A stretch of 52,401 nucleotides of DNA from assembly GCA_046318115.1 (NCBI GenBank), contig JBKCVA010000019.1, forward strand, positions 1 to 52,401, read 5' to 3'. Source of the stretch: Aquimonas sp046318115 (GTDB taxonomy: Bacteria > Pseudomonadota > Gammaproteobacteria > Xanthomonadales > Xanthomonadaceae). This document shows positions 1-8,596 of this stretch, piece after piece. Both the position numbers and the translations under genes were made by a program. How positions within the stretch are numbered: position 1 is the stretch's first letter; each line of letters opens with the position of its first letter. The notes under the pieces are model-generated. The model saw only the letters and a list, made by a program, of their open reading frames with translations, made no database searches and was not told the origin of the DNA.

Positions 1-41
1 GCCGGCGTGGCGTCGCCGGAGCCCGCGATATCGGAATTCCC

Positions 42-815
42 ATGAAGAACAAGAGCGAGATCGTTTCGAACTGGCTGCCGCGCTACACCGGCGTGGCGCT
101 GGAGAACTTTGGCCAGCACGTGCTGCTCACCAATTTCGGCGGCTACTTGGACGTGTTTGCCAGGCTGACGGGCGCCGAGGTTGTCGGCCGCGACCGGCCG
201 ATGCCAAGCGCGACGCACGACGGCATCACCATGATCAATTTCGGCATGGGCAGCGCCAATGCGGCGACGGTGATGGATCTGCTGTCTGCCTACGGGCCCA
301 AGGCGGTGCTGTTCCTTGGCAAGTGCGGTGGGCTCAAGAAGAAGAACCAGTTGGGTGATCTGGTGCTGCCGATCGCGGCGATCCGCGGCGAAGGCACGTC
401 CAACGACTACCTGCCGCCGGAAGTGCCGGCGCTGCCGGCCTTCGCCCTGCAGCGCGCGGTGTCGACGATGATTCGCGACTTGGAGCACGACTACTGGACG
501 GGGACGGTCTACACCACCAACCGCCGCGTCTGGGAGCACGACGAGGCGTTCAAGGAATACCTGCGCAAGCTGCGCTGCATGGCCATCGACATGGAAACGG
601 CCACCGTCTTCGCCGCCGGGTTCGCCAATTCGATTCCCTCCGGTGCGCTGCTGCTGGTGTCGGATCAGCCGATGATCCCTGAGGGCGTGAAGACCGAAGC
701 GTCGGACAAGGTGGTCAGTGCCAACTTCGTCGAGAGCCACATCCAGGTGGGCATAGAAGCCCTGAAGCTGGTGCGCCGCCACGGCAAGTCAGTCAAGCAC
801 CTGCGCTTCGACTGA
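42..815 (+). CDS. amn: AMP nucleosidase, short form
   Basis: 257 aa. The enzyme hydrolyses AMP to adenine and ribose 5-phosphate in the cytoplasm and belongs to the PNP/UDP phosphorylase superfamily. Visible family features are the FGMGSANAAT segment near residue 66, LGKCGGLKKK near 92, and the ribose-contacting IDMETAT segment near 183, followed by LLVSDQPM. The long E. coli type is about 484 aa; this one corresponds to the catalytic C-terminal half and lacks the N-terminal AMP-binding regulatory domain, as in the short forms of Bacteroidetes and some proteobacteria. The ATG at 42 follows GGAATTCCC, a modest ribosome site. It is the only plus-strand gene before pilT. Purine salvage is inferred from the family. 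An alternative would be another nucleoside phosphorylase-like hydrolase, but the N-terminal NWLPRYTG match favours AMN. Confidence 0.85.
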   Translation: MKNKSEIVSNWLPRYTGVALENFGQHVLLTNFGGYLDVFARLTGAEVVGRDRPMPSATHDGITMINFGMGSANAATVMDLLSAYGPKAVLFLGKCGGLKKKNQLGDLVLPIAAIRGEGTSNDYLPPEVPALPAFALQRAVSTMIRDLEHDYWTGTVYTTNRRVWEHDEAFKEYLRKLRCMAIDMETATVFAAGFANSIPSGALLLVSDQPMIPEGVKTEASDKVVSANFVESHIQVGIEALKLVRRHGKSVKHLRFD

Positions 816-1123
816 GAGCCTGCGACATCCGCCTATTGCGGCCGCCTCTGGACGCGCGTGGGGGCAGCGCGCTACGCGAACTCCGCGGTCATTTGGCTCG
901 CCAAACACCCTTGAACTCACGCACCGCGCGTTGCCACGAACGCCCAGAGACGCTCTCGCTACGGCGTCCGGCTTTTTCACACGCTCTGAGGGCGGCGTGA
1001 TGCAGGGCGCGGCATCGCCCTGGCGGTGCCGCGCACAGCGACGCATCGACGCTGTTCTTCGGTCGCGGCTGTGCTGGGCGCACGCCCGACGGGGAGGTCT
1101 CGGCTTGGATCGGCGCTTGCGGC
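816..1123. other. Intergenic, 308 bp, no gene seen
   Basis: This gap lies between the amn stop and the stop of the convergent lipoprotein gene. Short ORFs exist on both strands, but none has a recognisable product or a good ribosome site. A perfect 7-bp hairpin (CAGGGCG, loop CGGCAT, CGCCCTG) lies at 1003-1022 and could help end transcription, but no T-run follows it. Confidence 0.5.
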
Positions 1124-1474
1124 TTACTGGCCTTCCAGCAGGAAGCTGAAGGCGATCACGTCCGGCAGTTCCTTGCCTTCGCTGAAGCGCGTCCGGCACA
1201 GGAAGTCCTGGCGGGTCGGGGTGCCCTGCTCACTGTTGATGCTGGCCACGATACGGAGCTCGAAAACGTCGGCCTCGATGCTCTGGGTCGACGCCCGGCT
1301 GGCGGCTTCGTCGATCTTGAAGCTGGTCTTCTGCGAGTCGCTGTAGGTGCGGCTCCGCTGAGTGGCGTCCTGCGCAGAGGCTGCGCAGGCGTCAAAGCTC
1401 AAATCCTCGCGGGTCGCGCTGCACGCGCTCAGCAGAAGAATCAAAAGGGGGGCGACGAGCGGCAGGGGGCGCAT
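1124..1474 (-). CDS. Small putative lipoprotein
   Basis: 116 aa. The N-terminus MRPLPLVAPLLILLLSAC is a lipoprotein signal peptide with lipobox LSAC, so Cys18 should be lipidated. A GGAG ribosome site lies six bases before the ATG. The mature part is polar, with two further cysteines (near residues 30 and 93) and no family I recognise. It sits downstream of the Grx fusion gene on the same strand, after a 270-bp gap, so it is probably its own unit. The function is unknown; envelope location is inferred from the lipobox. Confidence 0.65.
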   Translation of the reverse strand: MRPLPLVAPLLILLLSACSATREDLSFDACAASAQDATQRSRTYSDSQKTSFKIDEAASRASTQSIEADVFELRIVASINSEQGTPTRQDFLCRTRFSEGKELPDVIAFSFLLEGQ

Positions 1475-1744
1475 GGCGTCTCCGGGACTGGGTTGTTTGC
1501 TCTAGAGCCGGTTAGCCAAGAACCATACAGCGCCGAACTGTGAGCTGCTTGGGGTTTGGCGTGCGGGCACAGAGATTTTCAAGCGTGAAGGCGGCGAATC
1601 CCAAGCTCAGGTGGCTGAGACCGGGATGCCCAGCGGGCGAAATCCGAAACGCCATGACTCTTCGCGGGATCTGGCGGCTGCTTTGCGGCGGCCTTGCAGG
1701 GGGTCGCCCCGATGTCCTCGCGCGCAGCCGCTCCGGAGCCCGGA

Positions 1745-2674
1745 TCAGTAGCGCGGCACGCTGGGATCGATCTGCTGCGACCAAGCCTCGATGCCACCCT
1801 CGACGTTGAACAGCTTGCGGAAGCCCTGACCACGGAAGTGCTCCGCAGCCCGCGCGCTGGAAACGCCGTGGTGACAGAGAAACGCCAGCTCGGTGTCCTT
1901 CGGCAGCGCTTCCAGCTCGGCCACCGAACTCTCGTCCAGCACGGTGTGCGGGTGCGGGAACGGCGCGTACTGCCGGTCCGCTGACGGGCGCACGTCGATC
2001 ACCCTGATGTTGCCGGCGGCGACGCGCGCGGCCAGTTCCTGCACGCTCATCGGCTGGACCGGTGCGGGCGCATTCGGATTGCGGATCGCGAGCCCGGCGC
2101 CACGCACATCCTCGACCCAGTCGATCTCCAAGCCCTGGGCCCGCTGCGCCGAGGCGAGATCGAAATGCACGCGGATACCTTCGGACTCCGACACGATCTC
2201 GCTGCCGGCGGCGGGCTTGAGCTGGAACTGCGCGTTGAAGCGCGGATCGATCGCCATGTGCAGCGCGAGACCCGCGCCACTGTCGGCCATCGCCGAGCGG
2301 ATCGCTTCAGCGGCCTTGGGCGTGATGGTGATCGCCGGCGGCGTGCGGTCGGGCGGGGCCACGCCGAACAGGCCGTGCAGCTCGCCCGAATTGAGCATGC
2401 CCTCGATGATGTCGCTGCCGCCGACCAGCTCGCCGTCCACGTACAGCTGCGGAATGGTTGGCCAGCTGCCAAAGATCTTGATGCCCTCGCGGATCTCGCC
2501 GTCTTCCAGCACGTCCACCGTGTGGAAGGTTTCGATCACCGACTGCAGGGCTCCGACGGCCTTGGCCGAGAACCCGCAGCGCGGGGCCTGGACGTTGCCC
2601 TTCATGAAGAGCACCACGCGGTGTTCGGCCAGCAGGGATTCGATGCGGGTGCGCAGGGCGGGGTCAAGCGTCAT
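1745..2674 (-). CDS. Monothiol glutaredoxin fused to a HesB-like and a rhodanese domain
   Basis: 309 aa from the ATG at 2674; an upstream in-frame extension to 2746 adds only unconserved residues. Residues 1-105 are a CGFS monothiol glutaredoxin (Cys33-Gly-Phe-Ser36, then WPTIPQLYVDGELVGG), the Grx4/GrxD type that carries a glutathione-ligated [2Fe-2S] cluster. Residues 114-205 resemble an A-type Fe-S carrier (ITITPKAAEAI ... AIRNPNAP), but every cluster-binding cysteine is missing. Residues 208-309 are a rhodanese domain (VIDVRPS, active-site-like loop CHHGVSS with Cys267). The three parts suggest a cytoplasmic protein in Fe-S or sulfur trafficking. What the cysteine-free middle domain does is not known; it may be structural. 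Confidence 0.85.
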   Translation of the reverse strand: MTLDPALRTRIESLLAEHRVVLFMKGNVQAPRCGFSAKAVGALQSVIETFHTVDVLEDGEIREGIKIFGSWPTIPQLYVDGELVGGSDIIEGMLNSGELHGLFGVAPPDRTPPAITITPKAAEAIRSAMADSGAGLALHMAIDPRFNAQFQLKPAAGSEIVSESEGIRVHFDLASAQRAQGLEIDWVEDVRGAGLAIRNPNAPAPVQPMSVQELAARVAAGNIRVIDVRPSADRQYAPFPHPHTVLDESSVAELEALPKDTELAFLCHHGVSSARAAEHFRGQGFRKLFNVEGGIEAWSQQIDPSVPRY

Positions 2675-2791
2675 GGCGGGGGGTCCTGGGAACTGCGAGC
2701 CCAGCAGTTTAGCCGTTCGCCGAGGGATCCCGCGCGCTGGGGCCATCGTATTCCCAGTTCGAGGCTGCCGAAGCGCGACGTGACTCGCAGG

Positions 2792-3661
2792 TCAGGCGGC
2801 GCGCTTCAGGGCGTCCTGCACGGTCTTGACGGCTTCCGCATGCGCGGACAGAGATGCGAAGGCCAAACAGGCCGCCTGTGAGGGATGCACGCGGTTGGCC
2901 TCGACGCTTCCGATCCGGGTGCGGTGCTCGCTCCAGTGCAGCAGCGACATGCGGCCCTCGAAGTCTTCGGTCAGCGCGGTGCAGTGCTCGACCCAGTCGC
3001 CGTCATTCAGGTACACCACGCCCTCGATCTCGCGCACCCCGCCGAAATGGATATGTCCGCAGATATGGCCGTCGACGCCGTGTTCTCGGGCTGCTGCGGC
3101 GACCCGCGATTCGTACTGGCGGATGTACAGCAGGGCCTGGGCGACGCGTGACTTGGTGATGATCGCCAGCGGCAGGTAAGCCAAGCGCAGGCGCCGACGA
3201 AGCCGGTTGAAATTGCGATTGGTCCAGAGCAGCAGGCGATGTGCCGAGTCACCCAGCCGGATCAGCCAGCTGCGCCCGATGTGCTCGGGATCGAACTCGT
3301 CGCCGTGGGCGACCCGATAGCGACGGCCATCGGCGGCCACGTGGCAGGCGTTCCATTCCAGTTCGATGCCGCCAATGCGCTGCCCGCACAGTGCCCTCAT
3401 CGGCGCATCGTGATTGCCCGGAAGGTAGATGACGCGAGTCCCTCGGTGGGCGATCGCCAGCAGCTCGGCCACGATGGCGCTGTGGCTGGGCGGCCAGTAG
3501 GGACGCTGCGCCAGCGCCTCCAGATCGACGATGTCTCCGACCAGGTACAGCGTTTCACAACGCATGGCGCGCAGAAAGTCCAGCAGGTACTCGGCCTGGC
3601 AATCCGGGGTGCCGAGGTGGACGTCGGAGACGAAGACACTGCGGAATCGGAGCGTCGACAT
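2792..3661 (-). CDS. LpxH-like calcineurin metallophosphatase
   Basis: 289 aa from the ATG at 3661, chosen because the family fold begins directly with RFRSVFVSDVHLG; the ORF extends 19 codons upstream without conserved residues. Metal-site motifs are in the expected order: Asp13-Val-His15, GDIVD at 42-46, GNHD at 82-85, a late AHGDEFD, and GHIH near residue 200 followed by NDGDWVE. These place it in the UDP-2,3-diacylglucosamine diphosphatase-related group (COG2908), which uses two Mn2+ ions. A role in lipid A synthesis is possible, but this branch is often a paralogue rather than the canonical LpxH, so the substrate is uncertain. It lies in the yggS-to-Grx minus-strand run. Confidence 0.8.
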   Translation of the reverse strand: MSTLRFRSVFVSDVHLGTPDCQAEYLLDFLRAMRCETLYLVGDIVDLEALAQRPYWPPSHSAIVAELLAIAHRGTRVIYLPGNHDAPMRALCGQRIGGIELEWNACHVAADGRRYRVAHGDEFDPEHIGRSWLIRLGDSAHRLLLWTNRNFNRLRRRLRLAYLPLAIITKSRVAQALLYIRQYESRVAAAAREHGVDGHICGHIHFGGVREIEGVVYLNDGDWVEHCTALTEDFEGRMSLLHWSEHRTRIGSVEANRVHPSQAACLAFASLSAHAEAVKTVQDALKRAA

Positions 3662-3805
3662 GCGCAAGCCCTGTGGCGGCGTTGCGGCAGTGTGCGTCGC
3701 GTTCCGCGTCAGCCACATGGCGATGGCATGACGTCCGCGTTTCGCAGTCGGGCTGCGCCGCAGTCGGGCACCGACAACCGTCGATGCACCCGGTTTGGCA
3801 GCCCC

Positions 3806-4492
3806 TCAGAAGTGGGTCCAGAGATGCCGCGCTTCCGCCAGATGAGGAACGGCGTTCCAGCTCGACAGGCGCAACGCGCCGGTCCGGTGGTGGAACTCGC
3901 AGAGTGCGCTGTTGCGCAGGCTCAGGTTGAGTTCGATGGCTCGGGCATCGCTGGTGTCCAGGGCGGTCTGCGCGAACTGCGACAGCACTCCGCCGGAGGA
4001 CACTGCCAGCACCGTGCCGGCAGCGGGGCGCAGGCGCGCCGCGCCGGCGCGAGTGCGCGCCTGGAACTCCGACCAGCGCTCGGGCACGCCTTCGATGCGG
4101 TCTTCGGTCCAGGCCGTCAGCGCCGCCAGCAGCTGCTGCAGCACCCGGCGCGGGTCGATCTTGGCGTCCGGTTCGACCCGGAACAGCGCCTCGGCCTCCG
4201 TGTGCTCGCGCGCATACCCATCCAGCACCGCCCGGTGGTCGAACTCGTTGAGGTCGGCATCGACCTCCGGGGCAGGCAGCTCGATGCCCGCGTCCACATA
4301 GGCTTCGCGCAGTGCCTCCCAGGTCTGGTGGTGGCGGCGCATGGCGCCGATCACCACGCGCTCAGGCAGCGGCGCATGCTGCAGCAACCAGCGGCCCAGC
4401 CGGCGGGACTGCTCGTAGCCGGCGTCGGACAACTGGTCGTAATCGGCGGCGGCATACGATGCCTGGCCGTGGCGGATCGCGATCAGACTCAC
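3806..4492 (-). CDS. Histidine phosphatase family protein
   Basis: 228 aa. The N-terminus MSLIAIRHGQAS contains the RHG signature (Arg7-His8-Gly9), His8 being the phosphoacceptor of the phosphoglycerate mutase-like branch. A second core segment VLAVSSGGVLSQFAQ fits the later part of the fold, although the usual second histidine of SHGG is replaced by serine (SSGG). The substrate cannot be told from the sequence. The gene begins 12 bp after the stop of the DUF4426 gene, so the two are probably cotranscribed. Confidence 0.8.
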   Translation of the reverse strand: MSLIAIRHGQASYAAADYDQLSDAGYEQSRRLGRWLLQHAPLPERVVIGAMRRHHQTWEALREAYVDAGIELPAPEVDADLNEFDHRAVLDGYAREHTEAEALFRVEPDAKIDPRRVLQQLLAALTAWTEDRIEGVPERWSEFQARTRAGAARLRPAAGTVLAVSSGGVLSQFAQTALDTSDARAIELNLSLRNSALCEFHHRTGALRLSSWNAVPHLAEARHLWTHF

Positions 4493-4504
4493 GCTGTCTC
4501 GGCC

Positions 4505-4939
4505 CTAGGGATGAAAGGTCTGGGCGAAACGCAGTACCGCCGGCTCTCCGGCGCCCTCGGGGGTGATGCGCACTTCGAAGTCGAGGCGTTCGCCCTCGCT
4601 GATGCGCGGCTCGCCGAGGTAGTAGATCGCTTCACCTTCGCGCACCTCGCGCATCCGCAGGCTTTGCCGCTGGCCCGCGGCATTGGTGGCGGCTGCCTCG
4701 ATCACGGCGGTGACGGCGAACTCGCGATCGCCGTCCTTCTTGAGGACAGCGATGTTCAGCAGTCCGCGGCTGGCCGACCGGGTCAAGCCGCTGTTCCGCG
4801 CGACCTCCGGGGTGATCAGGGTGGAGGGCAGGGCGCTGTAGTGGATGGTGTAGGGGCCGCGGGTAGTGCTGCTTTGCGCCGAAGCGAGAATCGGCAGCAG
4901 GGACAGGGCGAGGCCGAACAGCAGGCGGAACGGTTTCAT
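4505..4939 (-). CDS. DUF4426 family secreted protein
   Basis: 144 aa. Residues 1-21 form a signal peptide ending in LASA before QSSTTRGPY, so the product is periplasmic. The body (YTIHYSALPSTLITPEVAR ... REGEAIYYLGEPRISEGERLDFEVRI) matches the DUF4426 family, a small beta-rich protein of unknown function often encoded near yggT and proC in gammaproteobacteria. Here it is between yggT and the histidine phosphatase gene. No catalytic motif is visible. Confidence 0.75.
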   Translation of the reverse strand: MKPFRLLFGLALSLLPILASAQSSTTRGPYTIHYSALPSTLITPEVARNSGLTRSASRGLLNIAVLKKDGDREFAVTAVIEAAATNAAGQRQSLRMREVREGEAIYYLGEPRISEGERLDFEVRITPEGAGEPAVLRFAQTFHP

Positions 4940-5006
4940 GGCGGTTCCTCGGTTCCAGGGGGGACGTCAGCCTCACAGCCTACGCCGGGCGCACGCGCAG
5001 GCGATG

Positions 5007-5579
5007 TCAGCGCGCCAACGCCAGCCCGAGGTCGGTGATCGGCGCGATGATCAGCACGCGCGAGAGCGAGATGAGCAGCATCGCGAGCAGGGGCGAGAAA
5101 TCGAGGCCGCCAAGATTCGGCAGGCGTCGACGCAGCGGCCCCAGCAGCGGCTCGGTCAACTGCAGGATGATCGGTAGCGCTGGCGAGTGTCCGGCCGGCT
5201 GGATGAAGCTGAGGATCACCCGCACCAGGATCAGAGCGAACAGGATCCACAGCACCAGGCCCAGGGTTTCGGCGAAGCCGATGACCAGCGAGGCGCCGAG
5301 GCCCATGCCGCGGCCGAGCAGGGCGTACACCGCCCAGACCTTGATCGTCACGATCAGCCAGGCGACCAGGGCTGCCGAGGTCTCAAAGCGGCCGATCGGC
5401 CGCAGGACTTGGCGCAGCGGTGTCACCACCGGATGGGTGGCGCGGTAGACGAACTGGCAGATCGGGTTGTAGAAGTTCGCCCGCGCCAGCGGCAGGGCCA
5501 CGCGCAGCACGAACAGGGTGGCGAACAGGCCGAACAGCACCTCTATCAGGATCACGCCGGCTTGGGCGAAGTAGCTCAT
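5007..5579 (-). CDS. yggT: YggT family membrane protein
   Basis: 190 aa from the ATG at 5579; the upstream in-frame extension is not conserved. The protein has two YGGT repeats, one around residues 8-90 and one around 100-185, each with two hydrophobic helices. It includes NPICQFVYRATHPVVTPLRQVLRP in the first and a LPIILQLTEPLLGPLRR segment in the second. YggT proteins are inner-membrane proteins linked to osmotic or ion homeostasis; the biochemical role is unsettled. It follows proC after about 190 bp, the usual neighbourhood for this gene. Confidence 0.85.
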   Translation of the reverse strand: MSYFAQAGVILIEVLFGLFATLFVLRVALPLARANFYNPICQFVYRATHPVVTPLRQVLRPIGRFETSAALVAWLIVTIKVWAVYALLGRGMGLGASLVIGFAETLGLVLWILFALILVRVILSFIQPAGHSPALPIILQLTEPLLGPLRRRLPNLGGLDFSPLLAMLLISLSRVLIIAPITDLGLALAR

Positions 5580-5769
5580 GGACGCGGGTTCCGGTGGAGG
5601 GTGGGCGAGCATAGGAGGGGATGCGCGCAGGCGCCGTTGCCGGAGGTGCCCGTGGCGGCCGGCGCGGAGTTCGCGGGAAACATGGGCGCACAGGCCTCGC
5701 GCAAGTCCGCTGGAGAGGCGGTGCGCCTCCGCGCATGAAGGACTGGATAGTGCATCAGCGACAAGATCT

Positions 5770-6600
5770 TCAGCCCGCCGCCAGCGCACGGCCGCGCTTG
5801 ACCGCAGCCTCGACGCCTGCAGCGACCAGCGTTTCGAAACCGCCGGCCTGGAAGCACTCGACGGCCGCTTGGGTGGTGCCGCCCGGCGAGGTCACGCGGC
5901 GGCGCAGCGCGTCGGCGGGCTCGCCCGACTCGGTGAGCATGCGTGCTGCGCCCAGCGCGGTCTGCCGCGCCAGTGCCTCGGCCGTCTCACGCGGCAGGCC
6001 TTGGGCGACGGCGGCCGCGACCAGGGATTCCACCAGAAGGAAGAAATACGCCGGGCCGCTGCCGGACAGCGCGGTGACCACGTCCATCAGGCCTTCGTCA
6101 TCGATCCAGCGGGTCAGCCCGGCGCTGGCCAGCACAGCCTCCGCCTGGGCGCGGGCCACGGCATCGACCTCCGGCGGGGCAAACAGGCCGGTGGCGCCGG
6201 CACCCAGCAGGGCCGGCGTGTTGGGCATCGCACGGACGATGCGCGGGGTGCCAAGCCATTCACTGAGCCGCGCGCAGGGCAGGCCGGCGGCGACCGAGAG
6301 CACGACCGCATCGCCCAGTGCCGGTCGCAGGGCCTCGCAGACCGGCTGCATGACCTGTGGCTTGACCGCCAACACAACGAGCGAGGCGCCGGAAGCCGCG
6401 TCACGACCCTCGGCACAGACGCGCACGCCGAACTCGGCCTGCAGGCCTCGGCGCAGGGTTTCCTGCGGTTCGGCGACGATGATCCGCTGCGCATCGAGCC
6501 CCTGCCGGCGCAGGCCGGCCACCAGCGAGCGGGCCATGTTGCCGCCGCCTATGAAGGCGGTGAGGCCAGGAATCGGGAACGGGGAATCCGGAGTCGTCAT
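5770..6600 (-). CDS. proC: Pyrroline-5-carboxylate reductase
   Basis: 276 aa. It catalyses the last step of proline synthesis, NAD(P)H-dependent reduction of 1-pyrroline-5-carboxylate, in the cytoplasm. The Rossmann signature FIGGGNMA lies at about residues 15-22. The C-terminal dimerisation domain carries ALSGSGPAYFF and VTSPGGTTQAAVE, the family signature. The ATG at 6600 is the only start that covers the fold. The first codons (TPDSPFPIPG) are encoded by a run of GGGAATC-like heptads at 6569-6592, so a repeat supplies part of the N-terminus. It lies between yggS and yggT, a conserved order. Confidence 0.95.
   Translation of the reverse strand: MTTPDSPFPIPGLTAFIGGGNMARSLVAGLRRQGLDAQRIIVAEPQETLRRGLQAEFGVRVCAEGRDAASGASLVVLAVKPQVMQPVCEALRPALGDAVVLSVAAGLPCARLSEWLGTPRIVRAMPNTPALLGAGATGLFAPPEVDAVARAQAEAVLASAGLTRWIDDEGLMDVVTALSGSGPAYFFLLVESLVAAAVAQGLPRETAEALARQTALGAARMLTESGEPADALRRRVTSPGGTTQAAVECFQAGGFETLVAAGVEAAVKRGRALAAG
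6569..6592. repeat. GGGAATC-type heptad run at the proC start
   Basis: Three to four imperfect heptads (GGAATCG, GGAACGG, GGAATCC) begin within ten bases of the proC start codon and encode residues 3-11 of the protein. They are a variant of the GGGATTC heptads found elsewhere in the window. Confidence 0.6.
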
Positions 6601-6679
6601 GCGGGTGAAAGTCTGCAGAGGGTTTGGGTAAGGCAAGGCGCCGCTTGGGCGGAGAGCATAGCCGTGCGGCGCGTGGTCC

Positions 6680-7405
6680 TTACCGATTCTCCATCGCCGG
6701 TTCGCGATGGCTGGCCGCTCGGGGGCCGAACAGCGCGCTGCCCACGCGGACCCGCGTCGCGCCCTCGACGATCGCGAGCTCGAAGTCCTCGCTCATGCCC
6801 ATCGACAGCGTGTCCACCTGCGGATGCCGCTGCCGCATCTGCTCGAACAGGTCGCGCAGGGCGGCGAAGCTGCGACGGCGGACTTCCAGATCGGCGACAG
6901 GCGCAGGGATGCTCATCAACCCGCGCAGGCGCAAGTTCGGACAGGCGGCAGCGGCTTCAGCCAGGGCAGGCAGATCGCCCGGTGCGCAGCCGGACTTGCT
7001 GGCCTCGTCGTCTATGTTGACCTGCAGCAGGACGTCGAGCGGGTCGCGGCCGCTGGCGCCGCGAGCGGCGTCCAGAAGGGGCAGCAGCTTGGCGCGGTCG
7101 ACGCTCTCGATGCAATCGAACAGCGACGCCGCCTGCGCGGCCTTGTTCGACTGCAGGTGGCCGACCAGGTGCCAACTGAGGGCCAGTGGGCGCAGAGCCT
7201 CGATCTTGGTGGCGGCCTCCTGCACGTAGTTCTCGCCGAAGGCGCGCTGGCCGCAGGCGGCGAGCGCGGCGATGGCCTCTGCCGACTGGGTCTTGCTGAC
7301 CGCCAGCAGCTCGACTGCACGGCCGTGGGCGGCGGCCGCGATGCGGTCGCCCAGGGCCGACAGCCGGGCGGCGGCAAGGGTGTCGTTCTGGATGTGGATC
7401 GGCAT
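6680..7405 (-). CDS. yggS: YggS family PLP-homeostasis protein
   Basis: 241 aa from the ATG at 7405; a start at 7441 would add 12 residues. It is a single-domain TIM-barrel PLP-binding protein of the YggS/PROSC family, which carries and buffers pyridoxal phosphate rather than acting as an enzyme. Family features are LLAVSKTQ (the PLP lysine, about residue 38), FGENYVQEAATKIEAL, WHLVGHLQSNKA, VNIDDEASKSG, and SMGMSEDFELAIVEGATRVRVGSALFGPR near the C-terminus. It is divergent from pilT, an arrangement conserved in pseudomonads and xanthomonads, and heads the yggS-proC-yggT run. Confidence 0.93.
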   Translation of the reverse strand: MPIHIQNDTLAAARLSALGDRIAAAAHGRAVELLAVSKTQSAEAIAALAACGQRAFGENYVQEAATKIEALRPLALSWHLVGHLQSNKAAQAASLFDCIESVDRAKLLPLLDAARGASGRDPLDVLLQVNIDDEASKSGCAPGDLPALAEAAAACPNLRLRGLMSIPAPVADLEVRRRSFAALRDLFEQMRQRHPQVDTLSMGMSEDFELAIVEGATRVRVGSALFGPRAASHREPAMENR

Positions 7406-7432
7406 AGTCAGGCTGACGTTCAGGGCTATACT
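7405..7432 (+). promoter_or_regulatory. Candidate sigma-70 promoter for pilT
   Basis: TATACT at 7427-7432 is a good -10 box; TAGTCA at 7405-7410 is a partial -35 box with a 16-bp spacer. It overlaps the yggS start, so the two divergent genes may share control. Transcription would begin near 7440, about 115 bases before pilT. Confidence 0.4.
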
Positions 7433-7553
7433 CCGGCGCATTGCGGCTGGCGTCCGGGGGCGAGGACGACCGGAGCTGTGGCTTAGTCTAGCGGCGCTTT
7501 GCCCGCCTCACCGCGGCGCGCGCCGACACTCATCACGCGGGGATGCGCGACTC

Positions 7554-8591
7554 ATGGATATCGCTGAGCTTCTGGCGTTTTCGGTCAAGAACAAGGCCTC
7601 GGACCTCCACCTCTCCGCCGGCCTGCCGCCGATGATCCGGGTGGATGGTGACGTCCGCCGCATCAACATCCCGGCGCTCGACCACAAACAGGTGCACGCG
7701 CTGATCTACGACATCATGTCGGACAAGCAGCGTCGCGACTACGAAGAGTTCTATGAGGTCGATTTCTCGTTCGAGATTCCCGGCCTCGCCCGCTTCCGTG
7801 TCAATGCCTTCAACCAGAACCGCGGCGCCGGTGCGGTTTTCCGTACGATTCCGTCCGAGGTGCTGACGCTGGAGGATCTGGCCGCACCGAAGATCTTCCG
7901 CGAATTGATCGAGCAGCCGCAGGGCCTGATTCTGGTGACCGGCCCCACTGGCTCGGGCAAGTCGACCACGCTGGCGGCGATGATCGACCACGTCAACAAG
8001 AACGAGTACGGGCACATCCTCACGGTCGAGGACCCGATCGAGTTCGTCCACACCTCGAACAAGTGCCTGATCAACCAGCGTGAGGTGCACCGCGACACCC
8101 ACGGCTTCAACGAGGCCCTGCGCTCGGCGCTGCGCGAAGACCCCGACTACATCCTGGTCGGCGAGCTGCGTGACCTGGAGACCATCCGGCTTGCGCTGAC
8201 CGCCGCGGAAACCGGTCATCTCGTGTTCGGCACCCTGCACACCAGCTCGGCCGCCAAGACCATCGACCGCATCATCGACGTGTTCCCGGCCGGCGAGAAG
8301 CCAATGGTGCGCTCGATGTTGTCGGAGTCGCTGCGCGCGGTGATTTCGCAGTCGCTGCTGAAGAAGGTGGGCGGCGGCCGTGTCGCCGCACACGAGATCA
8401 TGGTTGGAATTCCCGCCATCCGTAACCTCATCCGAGAGGACAAGGTCGCGCAGATGTACTCGGCGATCCAGACCGGCCAGAACTACGGCATGCAGACGCT
8501 CGACCAGTGCCTGCAGGATCTTGTGAAGCGCGGCCTGGTCACGCGTCAGGCAGCGAAAGAGTATGCGAAGGACAAGCGGTTGTTTGAATGA
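7554..8591 (+). CDS. pilT: Type IV pilus retraction ATPase PilT
   Basis: 345 aa, the family length. PilT is a hexameric cytoplasmic ATPase that depolymerises the type IV pilus and drives twitching motility. The N-terminal PAS-like domain precedes a RecA-like domain with Walker A GPTGSGKST (130-138), the Asp box around HILTVEDPIEFVH, Walker B DPDYILVGELRD, and the His box TGHLVFGTLHTSSA. The C-terminal AIRNLIRE motif required for retraction is present. The start at 7554 is chosen because the conserved MDIAELLAFSV begins there; the longer ORF upstream is not conserved. pilU follows after a repeat-filled gap. Confidence 0.97.
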   Translation: MDIAELLAFSVKNKASDLHLSAGLPPMIRVDGDVRRINIPALDHKQVHALIYDIMSDKQRRDYEEFYEVDFSFEIPGLARFRVNAFNQNRGAGAVFRTIPSEVLTLEDLAAPKIFRELIEQPQGLILVTGPTGSGKSTTLAAMIDHVNKNEYGHILTVEDPIEFVHTSNKCLINQREVHRDTHGFNEALRSALREDPDYILVGELRDLETIRLALTAAETGHLVFGTLHTSSAAKTIDRIIDVFPAGEKPMVRSMLSESLRAVISQSLLKKVGGGRVAAHEIMVGIPAIRNLIREDKVAQMYSAIQTGQNYGMQTLDQCLQDLVKRGLVTRQAAKEYAKDKRLFE

Positions 8592-8596
8592 GAGCC

